Part shown: positions 43,041-53,200 of the stretch, one piece after another
Numbering within the stretch: the first letter of the stretch is position 1
Layout of the letters: each line of letters starts with the position of its first letter
Assembly (NCBI GenBank): GCA_965223235.1
Contig: CBDCVV010000021.1
Coordinates: 62,001 to 126,000 of the forward strand
DNA: 64,000 nucleotides
Source: UBA2589 sp965223235
GTDB taxonomy: Bacteria; Gemmatimonadota; Gemmatimonadetes; Longimicrobiales; Gaopeijiaceae
Direction: 5' to 3'
Position numbers and translations under genes: made by a program
The notes under the pieces: model-generated
The model's input: only the letters and a program-made list of their open reading frames with translations
What the model was told of the DNA's origin: nothing
Database searches by the model: none

Positions 43041-44210
43041 ATGCCCCCCAGCACGACCCTGAAGTGGCGTACCGGCAATGGCTTAGGCCTTCTCATTTCT
43101 AGTATCGCTCTAGTCGCGACACCCGTGTCGGGACAAGAGCTGATCTTGAAACGAGACTACCCTGGGTCAGGTCCGTACGAGTGTCCGGCGCCGGGGATCA
43201 TCTCCCAACCCGGCCCGGATGACGTCGCGCGTGCGGGGCAGTTGGCGTCGGACGCCAACGCGCAGCTCATCTTAGGAGACCTCGAAGCGGTCGAGACGCT
43301 CCTTGCCCAGGCGATCGCGCTCGATCCCTCATCGGCCGACTTCGCGTATCGTCGCGGAGGAGTGTTGGAAGAGCTCGGCTTTACCGAGCGGGCGATGGTC
43401 GAGTATTGCCGAGCCATCGACTTGGACATCGCGGCTCAGGGCATCCCTGCCACAGTCGTTCGTGCAGAGATCGACGAACTGTGGGATCAGATTCGGGCCC
43501 GCCTCCCCGAGCCTGCGAGGGCAGCCTTTGCTGGAGCCTTGGCTGCTGCAGACGACAGCTTGTACTTCGAAGCGATCGAGTCCTTCACGGTATCCGTGGA
43601 CCTGGCTCCCGATTGGGCCGACCCACTGTACAACCGAGGGGTCCTGAACGAGTTCGTCGGGAACGATCGGGCCGCACTCGCCGACTTCCGGCAGTACCTC
43701 GTACTGGTCGCGGATCCCGAGGCCGCGGACGCGCTGGCCATCTCGGAGCGGATCGGGTCGCTCGAGGGCGCGGCGTCCGTCGCCACGCCGAGTCCGATGG
43801 GCGCGCTCGCGCTCGGCGCCCTCCCGGGTATGGGCTACTACTACTCACGGCAACCGATTCCCGGAACCATCACGCTCGTGGCGGCGGGTGCGTCGCTGGC
43901 CGCCGGGATCTTGGTGCGGGAGCGGACCACCGTCTGTCTGGCCGTGGTCTCGTCGGGTGCGACATGCCCGAACGAAGACGTCGTAGATCAGTTCACGGAC
44001 CGACCATACATGCTGTACGGAGTCGGCGCAGCCGCTCTCGTGACGATTGCGGGCGCGTTCGACGCGTGGAGGCGGGCGAAGCGGGCTCGTGCAGAGGCAG
44101 AAGAGATCACCGGGCCTTTCGCGCCACCGAGCGTCGAAGCGGGTCTGCCTACGATCTCTGCTTACAAGGATCAGATCGATCTCAGCTTCATCCGGGTCCG
44201 GTTCCGTTAG
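43041..44210 (+). CDS. TPR-containing membrane protein
   Basis: A 389-residue protein immediately upstream of the giant lipoprotein gene. A signal peptide ends near TPVSGQ. Tetratricopeptide-like helices follow: ANAQLILGDLEAVETLLAQA, ALDPSSADFAYRRGGVLEEL, GFTERAMVEYCRAIDL, and later SLYFEAIESFTVSVDLAPDW. C-terminally, ALALGALPGMGYYYSRQPIP resembles the PGWG motif of DUF5683 and is followed by hydrophobic helices (GTITLVAAGASLAAGIL, MLYGVGAAALVTIAGAF). The start is uncertain: GTG at 43011 has GAGGTG nearby, whereas the ATG at 43041 gives a better signal peptide. The TAG stop directly abuts the next ATG. Confidence 0.7.
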   Translation: MPPSTTLKWRTGNGLGLLISSIALVATPVSGQELILKRDYPGSGPYECPAPGIISQPGPDDVARAGQLASDANAQLILGDLEAVETLLAQAIALDPSSADFAYRRGGVLEELGFTERAMVEYCRAIDLDIAAQGIPATVVRAEIDELWDQIRARLPEPARAAFAGALAAADDSLYFEAIESFTVSVDLAPDWADPLYNRGVLNEFVGNDRAALADFRQYLVLVADPEAADALAISERIGSLEGAASVATPSPMGALALGALPGMGYYYSRQPIPGTITLVAAGASLAAGILVRERTTVCLAVVSSGATCPNEDVVDQFTDRPYMLYGVGAAALVTIAGAFDAWRRAKRARAEAEEITGPFAPPSVEAGLPTISAYKDQIDLSFIRVRFR

Positions 44211-47200
44211 ATGACCCGCGTGGCCCCTCCTCTCCTCACCGTGCGCCCTTCGAGGGGTGCTCGCGCATCGATCGGGCTCGCGCTCGCCCTCTTCGCGAGC
44301 GGCTGCGTGACCGAGAAGGTGATCACGGTCACGGTGGGCACAGTAACGGTCCAGCCCGAACTCACGCGTATGTTCGTGGGCGAGACCGTTCCGTTCACCT
44401 CCACAGTGAGGGATGAGAACGGGAGAGCACTGCCGAGGGCCACGACGTCATGGGTCAGCGACGACCCCGCGATTGCGACAGTGGATGCGGACGGAATGGT
44501 GACGGCGGTGTCCGCCGGGAACACTCGGATCACAGCCACGTTCCGGGGTGTGAATGGGAGCGGAAGCGTCGAGGTGATACCTCCACCCTCGTTCGAGCCG
44601 GACCCGGACTCGATCGCACTCCTCGCAGCCATTGGGATCGATCCCCCTGCGTCCCAGCTGCTCGTGCAGAACGGAGGTGGCGGTATCCTCGATGGGGTCG
44701 CTGCCACGGTGTTGTACCAGAACGGGCAGCCGCAGGGGTGGCTCGAAATCACGCTTTCGGGAACACGAGCACCGGTTACCATCACCGCCACAGCCTCTGT
44801 GGGGTCCCTCCCCGCCGGGACGTACGACGCAAGCATCTCCGTCACCTCCCCGGACGTCCCCAGCGGACCGTTCCTGATCCCGGTCACCCTCTCGATCACC
44901 GGAATCACAGTCAGCGAGACGGGCGGGTTCACGGCGGTAGCGGAGGACGGCAGGACGGACAGTGTGACCGTCGTCCTCGACACACAGCCAGACACAACCG
45001 TGACCATCGCGGTGTCCAGCAGCGATCAGGAAGAGGTCTCCGTTGCACCCCCGACGCTCACCTTCACGCCAGCCAACTGGAGCACCGGCCAGACCGTCGT
45101 TCTGACCGGCCAAGACGAGCTACTCTCCGATGGCGACCAGATCGTGCCGATCGTGGTCGCCGTCGACTCCGCCTCTGACGTGAGGTACCTCCCGGTCCCC
45201 CCCGATACGGTCCTCGCGACCAACGTCGACGACGACTTTGCCGATTTCGCAGTGACCGAGAGCGGCGGAGTTACCAACGTCACCGAGGGAGGAGCGGTCG
45301 ATAGCGTTACCGTGGTTCTGCTCGCGGAACCGCTCACACCGGTCGTGGTGAATGTGACCGCCGTCGACCCCACCGAGGTGACCGGGGCCCCAGCCACGAT
45401 CACCTTCGACCCGGTCGGTTGGGACACGCCGGTGACGGTGATCCTGACCGGTGTCGACGACAATGTGATCGATGGCACCCAAGCCACTCCGGTGACCTTC
45501 GCGATCGACACGACGGCCTCTGATCCTGCCTTCCGCGCCCTGGCTCCGGACACGATCACGGTGTCGACGGCCGACGACGATGTGGCGGGCTTCTTGGCAC
45601 GGGCCGCTGGCGGAGGTGCGTTGGACACGCTGTCCGTCGACGAATCGGGCACGACGGCAGACTTCGAGGTCATCCTCCTTGCCGAGCCGGCCGGAGCCGT
45701 GGTTCTCACCCTGACGAACGGTGACGCCTCCGAGATCTCGCTCTCGACCGCCAGCGTTTCATTCGACGCAACGAACTGGAACGCGCCCGCTACGGTCACC
45801 GTCACTGGGGTCGACGATGCGATCATCGACGGAACACAGCTCACGACGATCAACGTCGCGGTGGACGCGACGGCGTCCGATGACGCCTTCGACGCGCTGC
45901 CGCCGGTCGATGTCTTCACGAACACCACGGACGACGACACCGGCGGGTACGTCGTCATCGAGACAGGTTCGGGCACGGTCGTCACTGAGGCCGGCGGCCT
46001 CGATTCGCTCAGCGTAGCCCTTACGGCAGAACCGGCGAGCGACGTCGTGCTGGACGTGACGAGCGGGAACTCCGGTGAGGTCACGGTGAACCCGGCCCAG
46101 CTCACCTTCGCCCCTGGCGCATGGGATACGCCCCAGTGGATCGTCCTCACGGGCGTCGACGAGCTAATCGACGATGGCGACGCCCTGACCATCGTCTCGG
46201 TACAAGTGAACGCCCCAGCGTCCGACGACGATTTCGACGCCCTGCCCCCGGATTCCACGGTAGTCACGACCGTCGACGACGACACGGCCGGCTTCACAGT
46301 TACGGAGTCCGCGGGCCTGACCGTCGTGGGTGAGGGCGGCCCTCAAGACACGATCATGATCGTGCTGGATGCTGAGCCCCGTTCCAACGTGATCCTATCG
46401 ATCACAGCAGGGGATGCTCTCGTCGCGACGCCTTCCCCGACGAGCCTGACGTACACCCCGGGCAACTGGAACGTGGCTCAGGAAGTGATCATCACAGGAA
46501 CCGACGACCTCGCGGACGACGGTGACCAGTTCACGCTGATGGCGATCAGCGTTCTCGCTCCTCCGCTCTCGGACAGCACGTACGTCGACGTGCCTCAACA
46601 GACGATCGGGGTGACCGCGATCGACGACGATGAGCCGGCAGGCTTCTTCGTAGACGACTTCGGTGGGCTGGCCGTCACCGAGGGAGGGGTGACCGACAAC
46701 TTCGCAGTCGTGCTGACGACGGAGCCCGAGAGTGATGTGATTCTGGACATCACTTCGAGCGACCCGGGAGAGGTGGTACCGAGCCCAACCTCGCTGACGT
46801 TCTCCCCGACGAATTGGTCGGACCGACAGTTCGTCACGGTGGCTCCGGTCGATGACGACATTATTGACGGACAGCAGGCCGCGACGTTCGTAATCGCGAT
46901 CGACACCCTGGCTTCGGCGCCATCGTTCAGCGGATTGGACAGTCAAACGGTCGCCGTCACAATCGATGACAATGACGCCGCTGGCTTGGTCTTCGCGGAC
47001 ACGGCTTCGACCGCTGTTACGGAAGGAGGCCCGATCGACCCGTTCACGGTGCGTCTCGCGGCGGAACCCGCGTCGAACGTGGTCCTCTCGGTGGTGTCTT
47101 CCGATCCCACCCAATTCGTATCCGACTCCGCGACGATCACGTTCACGCCGGCGACGTGGGACATTCCGGTGACCGTGCCCATCCGTGCCATCGATGACGC

Positions 47201-50200
47201 GTTCGTCGAAACCCCGTTGGCCGGCACGCTCACCGTCGCCGTCGTGGACGGCTCTTCGGACGACGACTTCGACGGCCTGACTTCCGCGATTGCCGTGGAC
47301 GTCTTCGACGATGACGGCGCCGGCATCATTCTCGCTGATACTGCGGGATTGACGGTAACCGAGGGCGGCGCGGGAGACTCCTTCACGATCGCGCTCAGCG
47401 CTTCCCCGACCGGCTCTGTCCTCATCCGTTTCTCGAGCCAGGACTCGTCCGAAGTCATTCCTGACTCCGCGTCTGTCACCTTCACCTCGGCGAACTGGAA
47501 CCAACCCCAAGTCATTCCACTCTCGGCAGTCGATGAGCCGACGGTAGACGGCACGCAAACCACCGCGATCGATATCGTCGTGGACAACGGCGCCTCGGAC
47601 CCAGAGTTCCAGGGCCTCGCTGAGACCTTGAGCGTAAGCACGGTCGACAACGACGCGGCAGGGTTCACACTCACGGACACCGCCGGCATCGCCCTCTCCG
47701 AAGCCGGAGATTCGACAGCGTTCCAGCTGGTACTCACGTCCCAACCAATCTTGAACGTCGTCTTCACCGTCGCCTCGAGCGACCCTGGAGAAGTCGTCTC
47801 GGACTCGACCACAATCACCTTCACACCCGCCAGCTGGAACGTCCCTCGTCCCGTGCCGCTCCGGGGGGTCGACGACGACTTCGAGGATGGCGACCAGGCC
47901 TCGACGATCTCGGTGACCGTGAACCCCGCCTTCTCCGATCCGGCCTACACGGGGCTCGGCGCAACGGTAGCTGTCGCGACACTCGACGATGACACCGCCT
48001 CCTTCACGCTGGCGGGCACGGCGGCGATCGTGCTCTCTGAGACAGGAACGAGCGATCAGTTCACCATCCAGCTCGGTGCCCAACCCTTCTCAACGGTCGA
48101 GCTCGACATTGTTTTGAGAGCACCGGACGAGGTCGCGGTCGACTCCACCACCGTGACCTTTACCTCGGTCAACTGGAACTTCCCGAAGACGCTGACCCTG
48201 ACCGGGGTGGACGACGACATCATCGACGGCCCCATTGCGTCGAACGTCGTCGTGTCCGTCGACATTCCCAATTCAGACCCCGAGTTCGCGGACGTACTCC
48301 CCGACTCCTTCGGCGTCACAACGACAGACGACGACGTCGCGGGCTTCACGGTAGATGAATTCGGCGGGGTCGCCGTCAACGAGGCGGGCGGGACCGACAA
48401 CTTCTCGGTCGTGCTCGATGCCGAACCGGCGAGCGATGTGGTGATTGCCGTTGTCAGCGCCGACACCGGCGAGCTGACCGTGTCGGACGACTCCTTGACC
48501 TTCACCCCACTGAATTGGGATTCCGTTCGGACTGTCGTAGTCACGGGTGTCGACGATGCTCAGGACCTACCCGACGGGCTCGTGGACGTGGTGCTCTCGG
48601 TGGATGACGCCCGCTCGGACGCCGACTTCTCCGGCCTGTCGCAGACGGTACAAGTCACGACATTCGACGACGATGGCGTAGGGTTCATCATCAATGAAGG
48701 CGACGGCGTCTTCCCTGTGGAGGGAGGCCAGACCGACGGCTTCAGCGTCGTCCTGACCTCCTCCCCCGGAGCGGGTACGGAAGTGGTGTTGAGCGTGACG
48801 AGTGCCAACACCGCGGAGGTCACCACCGACACCGACTCGCTCACATTCACACCGGGCGACTGGAGTGTACCTCAACAGGTGACTGTGACCGCCGTCGACG
48901 ACGCGATCATCGACCCGGGCACGATCACCATTGTGACCGTCGGCGTGGACCCGGCGCGCTCGGACGATGCGTACGACGCGCTCCCTCCCCGACTCGTCTC
49001 GGTCACCTCTGTAGACAACGATCTAGCGGCCCTCGTCCTAGCCGACACCGCAGCCCTCACCGTTGTCGAGAATGGCGCGACGGATGCGTTCAACGTGTCG
49101 CTCTCGGCCGCCCCGGCCTCGAACGTGACGCTCACGATCACCCCGACCGACGCGTCTGAGGTCCAGTCCGACTCCGCGAGCCTGACCTTCACTCCCCTCA
49201 ATTGGGATACGCCACAGCCGGTGCCACTGGCCGCCGTCGACGATGCGATCATCGACGGCGCCGTTCAGTCGTTTGTGACCGTCGCGGTTGCCGCCGGATC
49301 CGACCCCGGATTCCTAGGTCTTTCTGAGCAGGCGCGCGTCACGACGAACGACGACGACCTTGCCGGCTTTGTGCTCACCGATACGACCGGCATCGCCCTC
49401 GACGAAGCCGGCACTACGGTCGCACTCGTGGGGGTCGCCCTGACGGCTGAGCCGGCGTCTCCCGTGGTCCTTACGATCACGCCGCAAGACGGCACCGAGG
49501 TGTCTTCCGACTCGTCTTCGATCACCCTGGACGCGACGAATTGGAGCGTACCTCAAGACATCCCGCTTCGCGGCGTCGACGACCTGATCGTCGATGGCGA
49601 TGTCGCGACCCTCGTAGACGTCGCCGTAAACGCCGGCCTCTCCGACCCGGCCTTCGCGACCGTTCCGACCCAAGTCATCCCGGTCACGACGAACGACGAC
49701 GACGTGGCCGCATTCGTCCTCTCAGACACCGCGAGTTTCCAAGTCTCGGAGCCTGGCACCACGAGCACCTTCCAGGTCGTACTCTCGGCGGCACCGGAGT
49801 CTCCGGTGGTGTTCTCGATCACACCTTCGGACGTGACCGAAGCGCTCCCGGACTCGACATCGTTGACCTTCACGCCGGCGAATTGGAACATCGCTCAACC
49901 TGTTCCGGTGACCGCGGTCGATGACGCGGAGGTGGATGGCAGTCAGGCGTCGACGATGACGGTCGCTGTGAATGGAGCGATCTCAGATCCGGCGTGGACC
50001 AGCCTCGGGAGCCAGGTCGTTCAGGTCGTGACCACCGACAACGATGACGCCGGTCTGGTCTTCGCGGACACGACTGGGATCGTGCTCACCGAAGACGGAC
50101 CCACGGAGTCGTTCCAGGTACGACTCGCTGCAGCGCCAGATTCGGCCGTTGTCTTGAACGTTACCTCGAGTGACGTGACGGAAGTCACCTCGGACTCGGC

Positions 50201-53200
50201 GACGGTCACCTTCGATCCGAGTGACTGGGACACCTTCAAATTCGTCCCGCTTCGCCCTGTCCAAGACTCGGTTATCGACGGTACACAGAATGCGACCATC
50301 TCCGTCGCGGTCGCGCCCGGGTCCGACGTCGCCTTCATCGGTCTGACGGCCGACATCTCAGTGGCGGTCGACGATGACGACGCGGCTGGCTTCACACTCG
50401 AAGGCACGAGTGGCATCAACGTCACCGAGTCTGGATCGACTGCTCAGTTCACGGCACGGCTCGACGCAGAACCCGCCTCCCCGGTCGTCTTGTCGATCTC
50501 TTCCGGCGATCTCAGCGAGGTCACGCCGGACTCTACCTCCCTGACTTTCACCCCGTCGGATTGGTTCATCGCTCAGCCGATTCCAGTACGGGGTGTAGAC
50601 GACGACATCATCGACGGAGATGTCGCTTCGACCGTCACCGTCTTCGTGTTCGCCCCGGGTTCGGACCCGGCATTCGGGTCCGTGCCGAACCAGTTCGTAC
50701 CGGTCACCACGCTGGACGATGATGTCGCGGGCTTCATCTTGAGCGACACGTTGGATCTCACCGTTGGTGAAGACGGGTCAGTCGATCAGTTCGCCGTGCG
50801 TCTTACGGCCGAGCCATCGGCGCCCGTGGTACTCGACATCTCGTCCTCTGACAGCTCTGAGGTAATCCCCGACTCAGCGACGGTGACCTTCGACCCGACC
50901 AACTGGGATCAGCTCCGCCAGATTCCTGTGCGCGGGATCGACGACCCCCTGGTCGACGGTACGACGACCAGCGTGATCACCGTCGCAGTGGGAACCGCTC
51001 CGGCGGAGTGGTCCGGAGTGCCCTCGCAAGGCACTTCGGTCGACAACGTAGACGATGACCTGGTCGGGCTCGTGCTCGCCGACACGGCCGGACTCACCGT
51101 CTCGGAGGACGGAACGACCGCGACGTTCCAGGTGAGTCTCGCAGCCCAGCCGACTACTCCGGTCGTCATACTCCTTTCCAGTAGCGACAGCTCCGAGGTC
51201 ATCCCGGACTCTGCGTCACTCACCTTCGACGATACGAATTGGTCGATTCCCCAGCCGGTACCGCTCGCACCCCAAGACGATGCCGAGGTCGACGGGTCTG
51301 TGGCAGTCACCATCGGTATCGATGTCGATCCGGGGTCGGACCCGATCTACGTCGGCATCTCCGAGAGCGTGGCGGTCACCTCTCTTGATGATGACGCAGC
51401 GGCGATCGTACTCGCCGACACCACAGGGCTGACTGTCAGCGAAGACGGGCTGACGACGGACGCATTCCAGGTCAGGCTGAGCACAGTCCCCACCTCCCCT
51501 GTCGTCCTCCGTATCGAGTGGAGTGACAGCTCCGAGGTGATGTCCGACTCCACAACTCTGACGATGGATGCCGGGAACTGGAACGTCGACCAGACTGTGC
51601 CGTTGGAAGGGATTCAGGACGTCGCGGTCGACGGAACGGTCGTCTCACTGATCACGGTATCGGTCGATCCCGGGTCGGATGCCGAATACCTCGGCCTTTC
51701 AGAGACGTTCTCCGTCTCGACGACGGACGACGACATCGGGATCCTAACGGTCGCCGACACGGCTGGACTAACCGTCTCCGAGCCTGCGACGGTGGACTCG
51801 TTCAGCGTGGTACTCGGCAGCCAGCCGATTTCGCCGGTATTTGTCACGATCGGCACATCCGACCCAACCGAGGTGGTGTCCGACTCCTCCTTGCTCTCCT
51901 TCGATGAGACCACGTGGTCCACCCCCGTGTGGGTACCTGTGCGGGCCGTGGATGACGCGTTGGTCGACGGAACTCTGCTGTCGACGATCGGCGTGGCCGT
52001 CGCCGCAGGCTCCGATCCGGCCTTCTCGACGCTTTCGGCTTCCGTCACGGTCTCGACGCTCGACGACGACGCGGCGGGTCTAATTCTCGTGGATACCGCG
52101 GGTCTCGCCGTGAGCGAGCCCAACACCACCGCAGTGGTTCAAGTCTCGCTTTCGTCGCAGCCCGACTCTGCCGTAACGATCGCGATCGTCACGAGTGACA
52201 GCTCCGAGGTCGTTCCCGACGCCGAGTCACTCACCTTCCTCTCGGCGACGTGGAACGCCCCGCAAAACATCGTCCTCAGTGCGGTCGACGACGACATCGT
52301 CGACGGAACCATCGCGTCCCAAGTCGACCTCACCGTCGCGGCCGGCTCGGACGTTTCGTTCGCAGGGGTCTCAGAGACGCTCAACGTCTCGACCGCGGAC
52401 GACGATGTCGCAGATCTCGAGGTGGTCGAGATCGGGGGCACCTCGGTCGGAGAAGCGAGCGGAACCGACGACTTCACCGTCGTGCTCACCGCCCAACCAG
52501 GCTCAAATGTGGTTGTGGCGTTGGAGAACGCGGACGTCGGAGAGATCTCCCTAGATGCTGACTCGCTGACCTTCACACCGCTGAATTGGGACTCCGTGCG
52601 TACCGTGACGGTCACGGGTGTAGACGAAGCTCAGCCAGACGGAGACCAAATCACCGAAATCGTAGTGGTCGTCGATCCGGCCAGATCGGACGACGCTTTC
52701 GATGCGCTCGCGGACACCATCCTCGCGACCACGCTCGACGACGATGGGGTCGGGATCACGATCACTGAGATCGGGAGTACGATCGTGGACGAGTCCGGTA
52801 CCGTGGACGACTTCGCGGTTCGGCTGACCGCCCAACCTGCCCCGAGCACCGAGGTCGTTCTGGCGTTGGCGAGCGACGACGTCGGCGAAGCTACGGTCGC
52901 GGCCGCCGCTGGTCCGGCTGACTCCTTGGTCTTCACCTTCGGGAATTGGGACCAGGATCAGGTGGTCCAGGTGACCGGTGTCGATGATGCCATCGTGGAT
53001 GGATCGCAGGTCACGGCCATCACGCTCACGATCGACCAGGCGCGAACGGATGCCGCCTTCGACACGGTGAGTGTCGATACGGTGAACGCTACTACGACGG
53101 ACGACGATGCTCCGACGTACACCCTCTCCGACGAGATCGGGCTCAGCGTCGACGAGTCGGGGACGACGGACATCTTCCAGATCGTCTTGGACGAAGCACC